Source: Acidovorax sp. CF316 (GTDB taxonomy: Bacteria; Pseudomonadota; Gammaproteobacteria; Burkholderiales; Burkholderiaceae_C). From it: a stretch of 46,765 nucleotides of DNA. Where the stretch lies: positions 1 through 46,765 of the forward strand of contig NZ_AKJX01000173.1 in the NCBI RefSeq assembly GCF_000276605.1. The letters are read 5' to 3'. Made by a program: the position numbers and the translations under genes. Numbering within the stretch: position 1 is the stretch's first letter; each line of letters begins with the position of its first letter. Shown piece by piece: positions 9,687 through 19,354 of this stretch. Under the pieces are notes generated by a model. The model was given only the letters and a program-made list of their open reading frames with translations. It made no database searches and was not told where the DNA came from.

Positions 9687-10620
9687 GGCCGGCCTCCGCT
9701 GCAGGCGTGGCCGCCCGCTTGCGCTGCCACAGCGTGGCCAGCCCGTTGGGCAGGTACATCACGCACAGGATCAGCAGCAGGCCCAGCACCATCATGTAGC
9801 CATAGGGCAGCTGCAGGCGCAGCGTCTCGGCCAGCAGGCTGAAGACGATGGCCGCGAGCACCGGCCCGCCGATGCTGGCCGCGCCGCCGATCAGCGCGAT
9901 CAGCACCGTCTGGAAGCCGATGAAGGGGCTGAACACGGCGGCCGGCTCGATGTAGGTCCAGCGCACGGCCATGGCCGCGCCCACGGCGCCTGCAAACGCG
10001 GCCGTGATGCCGAAGCCCGCGATCTTGGCCAGGCGCGTGTCCACGCCCAGAGTCTGCGCACGCTGCTCGTCGGCACCGATGCCCGAGAGCGCCAGGCCGA
10101 AGCGGCTGCGCTGGATGGCGATGGCCGTGGCAATGGCGGCCGCCGCGATCAGCAGCACCGTGAGGTACACCGTCTCGTTGCTGGGCACCACTGTGAGCAC
10201 ACGGCCCACGGTGCCCGAGACCTGCTTTTCGACAAAGGTCATTGCGCGGCGGATCAGCTCCGTCATGCCGAAGGTCAGCACCGCAAAGTAGGTGCCGCGC
10301 AGGTGCAGCACCGCCGCACCCATGACCACGGCCACCACGGCGGCGATCAGCGCGCCGGCCACGATCACCAGCGGCCAGGGCAGCACTTCCAGCAGCGTGG
10401 CGCTGGCATAGGCCCCGATGCCGAAGAAGGCCGATGTGGCCAGCGAGAGGTAGCGCGTGGCGCCGCAGAACAGCGACCAGCTGGTGGCCAGCGCGATGTA
10501 CATCAGGCAGCTGAGCAGCACCGAGGCCACGAACTCGGACACCAGCCAGGGCAGGGTGCCGACCACGGCCGTTCCCATGGCGAGCGCCAGCCAGGGCTTG
10601 TTGGAATGCAGAGATTTCAT
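9679..10620 (-). CDS. livM: Branched-chain amino acid-type ABC transporter permease LivM
   Basis: This 313-residue inner-membrane permease has many hydrophobic segments. It carries the family sequence LSLATSAFFGIGAYASA near the N-terminus and LRGTYFAVLTFGMTELIRR around residue 105. The cytoplasmic coupling-loop sequence GIGADEQRAQTLGVDTRLAKI is typical of LivM. ATG 10620 overlaps the livH stop (ATGA); longer upstream frames run through livH and are not coding. It forms the translocation pathway with LivH. Confidence 0.9.
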   Translation of the reverse strand: MKSLHSNKPWLALAMGTAVVGTLPWLVSEFVASVLLSCLMYIALATSWSLFCGATRYLSLATSAFFGIGAYASATLLEVLPWPLVIVAGALIAAVVAVVMGAAVLHLRGTYFAVLTFGMTELIRRAMTFVEKQVSGTVGRVLTVVPSNETVYLTVLLIAAAAIATAIAIQRSRFGLALSGIGADEQRAQTLGVDTRLAKIAGFGITAAFAGAVGAAMAVRWTYIEPAAVFSPFIGFQTVLIALIGGAASIGGPVLAAIVFSLLAETLRLQLPYGYMMVLGLLLILCVMYLPNGLATLWQRKRAATPAAEAGHV

Positions 10621-11495
10621 TTTTTGGAGAAGAGTCCGTTGGGGCGCCAGATCAGCACGCCGATGAACACCGCATAGCTCAGCAGCATCTTGAGAGACGG
10701 GCTGCTGAAGTGCATGCCCAGGGCCTCGACCACACCCAGCAGCAGGCCGCCGGCCAGGCTGCCCGCCAGGCTGCCGAAGCCGCCCAGCGTGATCACGATC
10801 AGCGCCGTCACGGTATAGGGCTCGCCCATCGAGGGAGAGATCTCGTAGGTCATCGACAGCAGGGCCCCCGCCACGCCCGACAGGCCCAGGCCAATGCCGA
10901 ACATCATGGGGTGCAGGCGCCGGGTGTTGATGCCCACCAGCTGCGCGCCCGTGGGCGACTGCATCAGCGCCCGCACGGCCTTGCCCAGCAAGGTCAGCTT
11001 GAGCAGTGCGATCAGTGCGGCCGACAGGGCCAGCGCCACGCCGAACAGCACCAGCTTGTTCTCGGTGAAGCGCATGCCCGCCACTTGCACCGGGTCGGCC
11101 AGATACTCGTAGCCGCGCAGGTCGCCGCCCCAGATGAGCAGGGCGGTGTTCTGCACCAGGAACATCAGGCCGAAGCCCACCATCAGGCTGCGCGCCTCGA
11201 ACACGTCCACGTTCGGCGCGCGCGCCGCAAGGCGCTTGAAGCACAGCGCATGCACCGCCACCCCCAGCACGAACAGCGCGATGAAGGCGATGGGCATCAG
11301 CAGCAGCGGCGACCAGCCCCAGGCGGTGTGCGCCCACCAGGTGATGAAGGCGCCGAGCATCAGAAACTCGCCATGCGAGATGTTCATGATGCGCATCAGC
11401 CCATACTGCAGGTTCAGGCCCATGGCCACCAGCGCATAGATGCCGCCGGTAATGAGGCCACTGGCGACCAGTTCGGCCCAGGAGGTCAGGGACAT
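10617..11495 (-). CDS. livH: Branched-chain amino acid-type ABC transporter permease LivH
   Basis: This 292-residue integral membrane protein has the family features LITGGIYALVAMGLNLQYG at ~18-36, the SHGEFLMLGAF segment, and the coupling region SPTGAQLVGINTRRLHPMMFGIG. It ends in the common LivH C-terminus RPNGLFSKK. It is separated from livK by 6 bp and coupled to livM by a 4-bp overlap. Role: second membrane half of the importer. Confidence 0.9.
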   Translation of the reverse strand: MSLTSWAELVASGLITGGIYALVAMGLNLQYGLMRIMNISHGEFLMLGAFITWWAHTAWGWSPLLLMPIAFIALFVLGVAVHALCFKRLAARAPNVDVFEARSLMVGFGLMFLVQNTALLIWGGDLRGYEYLADPVQVAGMRFTENKLVLFGVALALSAALIALLKLTLLGKAVRALMQSPTGAQLVGINTRRLHPMMFGIGLGLSGVAGALLSMTYEISPSMGEPYTVTALIVITLGGFGSLAGSLAGGLLLGVVEALGMHFSSPSLKMLLSYAVFIGVLIWRPNGLFSKK

Positions 11496-11501
11496 TCCGT
11501 G

Positions 11502-12695
11502 TTACTTCCAGGCAGGCTTGTTGGTGTTCAATTGCGCCGTGGCGCGGTCCTTGGGCCAGACCACTTCGAAGTCGCTGCCCTGCCACTGGCTCACGGTGCC
11601 GGGGATGGAGGCGTTCTCGCTGCCTGCAAAGCGGATGCCGCCCAGGATGGTCTTGAACTCGTTCTTGGCGATGTGCTCGCGCAGCGCCTTGCGGTCCAGG
11701 CCCACCTTCTCCACCGCCTGCTGCAGGATCTGCAGGCCTGCCCAGGCATGGCCGCTGGCCCAGCGGTCGGGCTCCTTGTTGAACTTCTTCACGTGGGCGT
11801 CGAAATAGGCCTTGGCCTCGGGGCTGGTCTTCACGCTCCACGAGCCCATGCCGATCACGCCCTCGGTGTTGGCCTGCATCACGTTCTTGTACAGCTGGAA
11901 GGCCGTGCCCACCGAGGCGTAGAAGAACTTGGGGTTCAGCCCCACCTCGCGCGCCTGGCGGCTGGCCAGGATGGTGTCGGGCGGGTAGGTGATGCCGATG
12001 AAGGCGTCGGGGTTCTGGTCCTTGATGCCGCGCAGCACGGGCGCCAGGTCCTTCACGCCCAGCGGGTAGCTCTTGCGTTCCACCACCTGGATGCTGGTCT
12101 TCTTGAGTGCGTTGTTCAGCGCCGCGAAGTTTTCGAGGCCAAACAGGTCGTCCATGTAGACGATGGCCACCGACTTGACGCCGTTGGCCACCAGCATGTC
12201 CACCAGCGCGCCCATCATCTTGTCGGGCTGCTGCAGCAGGGAGAAGAAGTAGGGCAGGTTCATGTCGATCAGCTTGCGCGACAGCGCCGTGGGCGCCAGC
12301 AGCGGGTAGCCGAAGCGGTTGGCCAGCGGTGCGATGGCGAAGTTGGCGCCCGAGCCCCAGGGCGGCAGGATCAAATCCACCTTGTCGCTGCCCATGAGCT
12401 TCTCGAAGGTGCGCACACAGGTCTCGGTCTCGCTGCGGTCGTCGTAGCCGATGAGCTCGATGGGGCGCTTGGCGCCCTTGATGGTCAGGCCGCCCGCCGC
12501 GTTCACCTGCTCGGCCCAGAGCAGGTAGTTGGGCTCCTGGCTGACCTGCGCGCCCGCCGCCCAGGGGCCCGTGCGGGCGATGGCGTAGCCCACGCGCACA
12601 GGGCCGGACTGGGCCAGCAGGTGGGGGGCGACCGACATGGCGCCCACCGTGGCGGCCATGCCCTTGATCCATTGGCGTTTGGATTGTTGAACCAT
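11502..12695 (-). CDS. livK: Periplasmic substrate-binding protein of Liv-type importer
   Basis: This is a 397-residue protein of the type I periplasmic binding fold (Peripla_BP_6). The start at 12695 (MVQQSKRQW) follows GAGGAGA. A Sec-type signal peptide of ~28 residues ends near HLLAQS. The mature N-terminus VRVGYAIARTGPWAAGA is the usual first strand and ligand loop. It is first in the operon, as is typical, and divergent from an AraC-family gene. The ligand is not predictable. The family binds branched-chain amino acids, but close relatives take aromatic or amide compounds. Confidence 0.85.
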   Translation of the reverse strand: MVQQSKRQWIKGMAATVGAMSVAPHLLAQSGPVRVGYAIARTGPWAAGAQVSQEPNYLLWAEQVNAAGGLTIKGAKRPIELIGYDDRSETETCVRTFEKLMGSDKVDLILPPWGSGANFAIAPLANRFGYPLLAPTALSRKLIDMNLPYFFSLLQQPDKMMGALVDMLVANGVKSVAIVYMDDLFGLENFAALNNALKKTSIQVVERKSYPLGVKDLAPVLRGIKDQNPDAFIGITYPPDTILASRQAREVGLNPKFFYASVGTAFQLYKNVMQANTEGVIGMGSWSVKTSPEAKAYFDAHVKKFNKEPDRWASGHAWAGLQILQQAVEKVGLDRKALREHIAKNEFKTILGGIRFAGSENASIPGTVSQWQGSDFEVVWPKDRATAQLNTNKPAWK

Positions 12696-12913
12696 TTTTC
12701 TGTCTCCTCGGATGGGCGGCCCGCGCAGCGCAGGCCGTTGACCGATCGTAGGCAGGGGCGCCCGGGCCTGCTGTGCTGAGCGTGCACAAAACGCTGGTCC
12801 CAGCGTGCACGGCGCAGCGGGTTTACCCGGATTTCCGTGCTGCGCCGGGGAATAGGGCTGCGCCGGATAATCCGGGACATACCGGCGGCGCCAGCCGCTG
12901 TACTGGAGACACC
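12696..12913. promoter_or_regulatory. Divergent control region between livK and araC-type gene, with two direct-repeat pairs
   Basis: Two perfect 9-bp direct repeats AGCGTGCAC lie at 12779-12787 and 12802-12810, a 23-bp period (about two helical turns). A second pair, GCTGCGCCGG, lies at 12839-12848 and 12857-12866, an 18-bp period. Same-face direct repeats are typical operators of AraC/XylS regulators. They sit between the regulator and the transporter operon it probably controls. Assignment to this regulator is inference. Confidence 0.5.
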
Positions 12914-13894
12914 ATGGCCCACCCCCTGACCGAGGTATCCACCGATACCGTGGCACCGCGCGACCGCCTGCACCTGTGGGGCGACGCGGTGTGGCGGCTC
13001 ATCGGCGGGCTGGAGTCCGATGCCTTCGGCGACGAGGCCTTCGCGGGCCACATCACCTCGGGGCAGGCCGGCTACGTCAACCTGTGCCAGCTCGACGTGA
13101 GCCGCCATCGCGTGGTGCGTACCCCCAGCCTGATCCGCGGCAGCGACCGGGCCTACATCAAGGTGGTGGCACAACTCGAAGGGCGTGCCTGCTTCGAGCA
13201 GAACGGCCGCCAGCTCTGGCTGTCCCCGGGCGAATGGAGCGTGTACGACACCACGCGCGCCTACGCGGTGAGCAACCCCGAGGCCGTGCGCCAGATGGTG
13301 CTGATGATCCCCAAGGAGCAGATGCCCGAGCGCCGGCTGCGGCTCGACGACCTCATGGTGCAGCGCTTCTCGGGCACCAGCGGCGTTTCGCGCCTGGCCT
13401 GGGACACGATGCGCGCTGCCTTCACCGAGTTGCCCACCATGTCCGACGCGGCGGCCGACGGCGTGGCCGACGTCATCACGCACCTGGTGCAGCTGTCGCT
13501 GCTGGAGCGCAACGGCCAGCACAGCGCCGTGTCGCAGCGCGAGGCCCTGCGCGACCGCATCGGCCAGTACATCGACCGCCACCTGGCCGACCCGGACCTC
13601 ACCATCGACCGCATCGCCCAGGCGCTCAACTGCAGCCGCCGCCACCTGTACAACGCCATGACCGACGATGGCGACACCCTGGCCGCCACCATCCAGCAGC
13701 GCCGCCTCGAAGCCTGCCTGCGCGAGTTGCGCCACCCCGGGCATGCGCACCGCTCGGTGACGGACATCGCCATCTCCTGGGGCTTTCGCAACAGCGGCCA
13801 TTTCAGCCGGGTGTTCAAGGCCCACACGGGCTGCAGCCCGAGCGAGTACCGGGCGCGGGCATCGCTGCCGGCGCCCGAACTGCAGGCGCATTGA
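12914..13894 (+). CDS. AraC/XylS-family transcriptional regulator
   Basis: This is a 326-residue regulator. The N-terminal ~190 residues fit the AraC_binding_2 (FeaR-like) ligand domain, with GQAGYVNLCQLDVSRHRVVRT and WSVYDTTRAYAV visible. The C-terminal ~100 residues are two helix-turn-helix units, LTIDRIAQALNCSRRHLYNAM and ISWGFRNSGHFSRVFKAHTG. ATG 12914 has GGAG just upstream; an in-frame extension to 12773 is low-complexity and non-homologous. It is divergent from livKHMGF-ALDH and probably activates that operon when an aromatic or amine-derived ligand is present. FeaR-type regulators control aromatic amine/aldehyde catabolism, which fits the ALDH. Confidence 0.85.
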   Translation: MAHPLTEVSTDTVAPRDRLHLWGDAVWRLIGGLESDAFGDEAFAGHITSGQAGYVNLCQLDVSRHRVVRTPSLIRGSDRAYIKVVAQLEGRACFEQNGRQLWLSPGEWSVYDTTRAYAVSNPEAVRQMVLMIPKEQMPERRLRLDDLMVQRFSGTSGVSRLAWDTMRAAFTELPTMSDAAADGVADVITHLVQLSLLERNGQHSAVSQREALRDRIGQYIDRHLADPDLTIDRIAQALNCSRRHLYNAMTDDGDTLAATIQQRRLEACLRELRHPGHAHRSVTDIAISWGFRNSGHFSRVFKAHTGCSPSEYRARASLPAPELQAH

Positions 13895-14026
13895 AGAGAC
13901 CGTTCCCTGCCGGGCAGAGGACATCGTGCACTGCAGCAATTCTTTACATGGGGTTGACGCGTTGGCTAACTTTGCGAAGGGTGGGGTCCGCACAATATGG
14001 CCATCAACCCGGAGCCAACCCATTCC

Positions 14027-15457
14027 ATGCGCCCTTCCTCCCCGCGTTCCCTGAGCCGCCTGCCCCCCTGCCGCCATGCCCTGCGCTGGCCGGTACTGGC
14101 CCTGGCTGCGGCCCTGGCCGGCTGCGCCAGCATGGCCCCGCAGGACGCGCGCCTGCCCGACACCCCTGTGCCCACCACCTGGTCCGCCGGCACCACGGCC
14201 GCCCCCGGCAGCACGGCCACCTCGCTCGCCCAGTGGTGGCAGCGCCTGGGCGATGCCCAGCTGACCGCGCTGGTCGAGCAGGCCCTGGCGGCCAACACCA
14301 GCGTGCGCACGGCCCAGGCCGCGCTGCGGCAGGCCCGCGCCCAGGTGGATGTGCAGGCTGCCGGCCTGGCGCCCCAGGTGGGTGCCTCGGCCTCGGCGCA
14401 GCGCAGCCGCTCGGGCAACAGCGGCACGGGCAACAATTTCCAGCTGGGCTTCGACGCGAGCTGGGAGCCCGATGTGTTCGGCCGCGTGCGCGCCGGGGTC
14501 AACGCCAGCGAAGCCGATGCCCGCGCCGCCGAGGCCAGCCTGGCCGACGTGCAGGTGTCGCTGGCCGCCGAGGTGGCCGTGAACTACATCGAGCTGCGCA
14601 GCCTGCAGCAGCGCCTGGTGATCGCGCGCAGCAACCTGGCCAGCCAGGGCGAGACGCTGCAGATCACGCAGTGGCGCCTGCAGGCCGGCCTCACCACCTC
14701 GCTCGTGGCCGAGCAGGCGCGTGCGGCGTCCGAGCAGACCGCTGCCCAGATCCCCGCGCTCGAAGCCAGCCTGGCCCAGTCGCGCCACAGCCTGGCCGTG
14801 CTGACCGGGCAGGCGCCGGCCGCGCTCGATGCGCAACTGGCGGCCAGCGCCGCCGTGCCCCAGCCCGGCGATGAACTGGCCATGGCGATACCTGCCGAAA
14901 CCCTGCGCCGGCGCCCCGACGTGCGCGCGGCCGAGCAGCGCATCACCGCGGCGCTGGCCCGCGTCTCGCAGGCCGATGCGGCGCGCTACCCGGACTTCGG
15001 CATCAGCGGCTCGGTGGGCCTGCGCGCCCTGACGCTGGGAGCGCTCAGCGGCGGCAGCGCCGTGGCCGCATCGCTGCTGGGCAGCGTCTCGGTGCCGCTG
15101 CTCGATGGCGGTGCCGCGCGCGCCCAGGTGCGGGCGCAGGAGGCCGGCCTGGAGCAGGCGCGCATCGCCTACCAGGCGGCCGTGCTCACGGCGCTCAAGG
15201 ACGTGGAAGACGCACTCGTTTCCCTGCGCGGCAACCGCGAGCGCCTGGTGCGCCTGCGCTCCGCCGCCGATGCCGCGGGCAATGCCGAACTGCTCGCGCG
15301 CCAGCGCTACAGCAGCGGGCTGATCGACTTCCAGGCGGTGCTGGAGACCCAGCGCACGCTGCTGTCCACGCAGGAGGGCGTGGCCACCACGGTGGCCAGC
15401 CTGTCCGCCGACCATGTGCGCCTGTACAAGGCGCTCGGCGGCGGCTGGCAGCCCTGA
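14027..15457 (+). CDS. NodT/TolC-family outer-membrane efflux lipoprotein
   Basis: This is a 476-residue outer-membrane channel lipoprotein. The lipobox ALAGC puts the acylated Cys at residue 33 after a basic, hydrophobic signal peptide. ATG 14027 has GGAG at 14011-14014; ATG 13997 in the same frame is the alternative. Two OEP repeats follow, with the typical WWQRLGDAQL, NYIELRSLQQRL, RRRPDVRAAEQRI, GGAARAQVRAQEA and KDVEDALVSLRGN. It forms the exit duct for the pump encoded immediately downstream (adaptor, ATPase, permease). The NodT subfamily call rests on the RRRPDVRAAE and lipobox pattern. Confidence 0.88.
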   Translation: MRPSSPRSLSRLPPCRHALRWPVLALAAALAGCASMAPQDARLPDTPVPTTWSAGTTAAPGSTATSLAQWWQRLGDAQLTALVEQALAANTSVRTAQAALRQARAQVDVQAAGLAPQVGASASAQRSRSGNSGTGNNFQLGFDASWEPDVFGRVRAGVNASEADARAAEASLADVQVSLAAEVAVNYIELRSLQQRLVIARSNLASQGETLQITQWRLQAGLTTSLVAEQARAASEQTAAQIPALEASLAQSRHSLAVLTGQAPAALDAQLAASAAVPQPGDELAMAIPAETLRRRPDVRAAEQRITAALARVSQADAARYPDFGISGSVGLRALTLGALSGGSAVAASLLGSVSVPLLDGGAARAQVRAQEAGLEQARIAYQAAVLTALKDVEDALVSLRGNRERLVRLRSAADAAGNAELLARQRYSSGLIDFQAVLETQRTLLSTQEGVATTVASLSADHVRLYKALGGGWQP

Positions 15458-15539
15458 CTGAGCCCTTATTCCATCCACAGCCACCTGGAGGTCGCGGCGC
15501 ACACGGCGCACGGACACCTGGCAGCCAAAGGCCATCGAC

Positions 15540-15562
15540 CCCGCGCACGGCCCGTGCGCGGG
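15540..15562 (+). terminator. Intercistronic hairpin before the MacA-like gene
   Basis: A perfect 10-bp stem, CCCGCGCACG / CGTGCGCGGG with a GCC loop, lies 43 bp before the adaptor start. It has no T tract, so it is more likely an mRNA-processing or attenuation hairpin than an intrinsic terminator. Confidence 0.35.
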
Positions 15563-15605
15563 CGTTGTCGCCCCTCATTTCCTGTCTTTTCCCGAGCCCA
15601 TCGCC

Positions 15606-16999
15606 ATGACCGACAACACCAAGGAACCGCAGCCCGGCGCTGCCACCCCCGGGGCCCGTGCCCCGGCCGACCTGCAGGCCCTGCTGGGCGGCGAGAAGCC
15701 GCGCCGCTGGTACCGGCGCACCGCGCTGTGGCTGGGCGTGGCGGCCCTGGCGCTGGCAGGCGGCGGCATCTACGCCTGGCAGCTGCAAAAGCAGGCCAGC
15801 GCCGCGCCGGTCTACGTGACCGAAGAGGTGAAGACGGGTGACCTCACGCTCTCGGTATCGGCCAATGGCACGCTGCAGCCCACGCGGCTGGTGACCATCG
15901 GCAGCGAGCTCTCGGGCACGGTGCGCCAGGTGATGGTGGACGTGAACGAGAAGGTCAAGAAAGGCCAGGTGCTGGTGGAACTCGACACTGCCAAGCTCGA
16001 TGCGCAGGTGCTGCGCTCGCGCGCTTCGCTGGCGTCCGCGCAGGCGCGGCAGGCACAGGCCGCGGCCACCACCAAGGAGGCGCTGGCGGGCCTCGGGCGG
16101 CTGGAAGAGGTCGCCCGCCTGTCGGGTGGCAAGGTGCCTTCGGCGGCTGAACTGGACACCGGCCGCGCCACGCTGGACCGGGCCCGCGCCGACGAGGCCA
16201 GCGCCCGTGCCAGCGTGGACGATGCGCGTGCGGCGCTGTCCACCGACGAGACCAGCCTGTCCAAGGCCTCCATCCGCTCGCCCATCGATGGCGTGGTGCT
16301 CACCCGAACGGTGGAGCCCGGCAACGCCGTGGCCGCATCGCTGCAGGCCGTGACCCTGTTCACCGTGGCCGAGGACCTCACGCGCCTGCGCCTGGACGTG
16401 AGCGTGGACGAGGCCGACGTGGGCTCGCTGCAGGTCGGGCAGAAGGCCAGCTTCACGGTCAGCGCCTTCCCCTCGCGGCGCTATCCGGCCGCGGTCACGC
16501 GCGTGTCCTTCGGCTCCACCAAGACCGACAACGTGGTCACCTACGTCACCTGGCTGGAGGTGGACAACCGCGACATGAGCCTGCGCCCCGGCATGACGGC
16601 GGCCTCCACCATCACCTCCACCGAGCGCAAGGACGTGCTGCTGGTGCCCAACACCGCGCTGCGCTTCACGCCGGCGCAGGCGGGAGCGCCCGCTGGCGGC
16701 CCGGGTGCGGGCGCTGGCAAGCCCCAGGCGGGGCAGCAGGGCGGCGGCATCATGGGGCAGCTCATGCCGCGCATGCCGCGCCCAGGTGGCCAGGGTGGGC
16801 GCCGCCCCGCAGGCGGCGGTGCGCCGGGCGAGGACGCCGCATCGAAGATGAAGCAGGTCTGGGTGCTCAAGGACGGCGCGCCGCAGGCCCTGAAGGTGCG
16901 CGTGGGCATCAGCGACGGCCGCATGACCGAGGTGACGGGCGAGGGCATCGCCCCCGGCATGGCGGTGATCACCGACCAGCGCAGCAACGGGGCCGCGCG

Positions 17000-17003
<4 letters not shown>
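15606..17003 (+). CDS. MacA-like periplasmic adaptor (membrane fusion) protein
   Basis: This is a 465-residue membrane-fusion protein. One N-terminal membrane anchor (LWLGVAALALAGGGIYAW, ~residues 41-58) is followed by the HlyD/biotinyl-lipoyl half-motifs (GSELSGTVRQVMVDVNEKVKKGQVLVEL and SPIDGVVLTRTVEPG), flanking an Ala-rich coiled-coil hairpin (~130-220). Beta-barrel and membrane-proximal domains come next. A Gly/Pro/Gln-rich linker (~residues 358-415) interrupts the last domain. It bridges the TolC-like lipoprotein upstream and the ABC subunits downstream. Its stop overlaps the ATPase start (ATGA). Members of this group export macrolides, siderophores or lipids; the substrate is unknown here. 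Confidence 0.85.
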
Positions 17004-18981
<1,978 letters not shown>

Positions 18982-18988
18982 GGCGCCT

Positions 18989-19010
18989 CCCCGGTGCCCA
19001 GGCACCGGGG
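18989..19010 (+). terminator. Inverted repeat after the efflux operon
   Basis: Ten-base perfect arms CCCCGGTGCC / GGCACCGGGG are separated by CA, 8 bp after the permease stop. There is no T tract (GC-rich sequence follows), so intrinsic termination is uncertain. The position at the operon end supports a transcript-end role. Confidence 0.45.
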
Positions 19011-19122
19011 CAGGGCGGGGGCTTGCCAGGGGCCCGCCCCAAATTGGTGACATGCTGCACCGCAGCGAGGCGCCCAGGGGACAAAGCCCGACCACGTGGC
19101 GACGAACCCCCTTCAAAAGCCG

Positions 19123-19137
19123 GGCACGCTTATTGCT
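19123..19137 (+). promoter_or_regulatory. Sigma-54 (-24/-12) promoter for nirB
   Basis: The sequence GGCACG-N4-TTGCT matches the consensus TGGCACG-N4-TTGCW at all core bases, with exactly 10 bp between the GG and GC dinucleotides. The predicted start is near 19148, four bases before the first hairpin of the leader. A half-conserved GCACC-N7-GGCGC dyad (19057-19073) and a CCACGTGG palindrome (19092-19099) lie upstream as possible activator sites. Confidence 0.7.
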
Positions 19138-19147
19138 GAACACTGGC

Positions 19148-19252
19148 TGTCCGCCGGTAAAGCTGCCTGCGCACTGATAAACAACCCCTCCGCTAATGAT
19201 GGCGGAACACCCGGGCAAGCCGCAGCGTCGCAGCGGGCTGCCTGGTAGTTCC
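19148..19252 (+). promoter_or_regulatory. Predicted ANTAR-responsive leader RNA upstream of nirB (two AANGNN hexaloop hairpins)
   Basis: Hairpin P1 is CGCCGGT / GCCTGCG (19152-19158 with 19165-19171, one mismatch) with loop AAAGCT. Hairpin P2 is TCCGCT / GGCGGA (19189-19194 with 19201-19206) with loop AATGAT. Both loops have A at position 1 and G at position 4 and are closed by U.G. This is the known two-hexaloop target of ANTAR antiterminators, and such a protein is encoded at 22502. A competing hairpin (GGAAC at 19204-19208 with GTTCC at 19248-19252, plus inner CCGGGCA/TGCCTGG) shares bases with the P2 3' arm. It lacks a T tract, so the termination mode is unsure. Confidence 0.65.
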
Positions 19253-19303
19253 AACCCACGCCCGTGGTTCCGCGGAGGGTGCGTTGTGCCGCAAGGCACG
19301 GCA

Positions 19304-19347
19304 CATCCTGCACCCCTTGATGCGGTTCCCCGGGTTCTTGCAGGATG
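19304..19347 (+). promoter_or_regulatory. Hairpin occluding the nirB ribosome-binding site
   Basis: A perfect 9-bp pairing joins CATCCTGCA (19304-19312) and TGCAGGATG (19339-19347). The 3' arm contains the only Shine-Dalgarno-like AGGA before ATG 19355. An alternative pairing GGGTGC (19277-19282) / GCACCC (near 19310-19315) would break it. Translational control is inferred. Confidence 0.4.
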
Positions 19348-19354
19348 AGCAAGC

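Noticed and set aside
10710..12779. A 689-codon open frame on the plus strand across livH/livK
   Set aside because: Gln/His/Arg-rich antisense shadow with no family features; the liv genes on the minus strand explain the DNA fully.
13943..13972. Sigma-70 promoter before the NodT-like gene (TTTACA with CTAACT)
   Set aside because: The -10 match is poor and an overlapping TTGACG also lacks a good partner; not strong enough to list.
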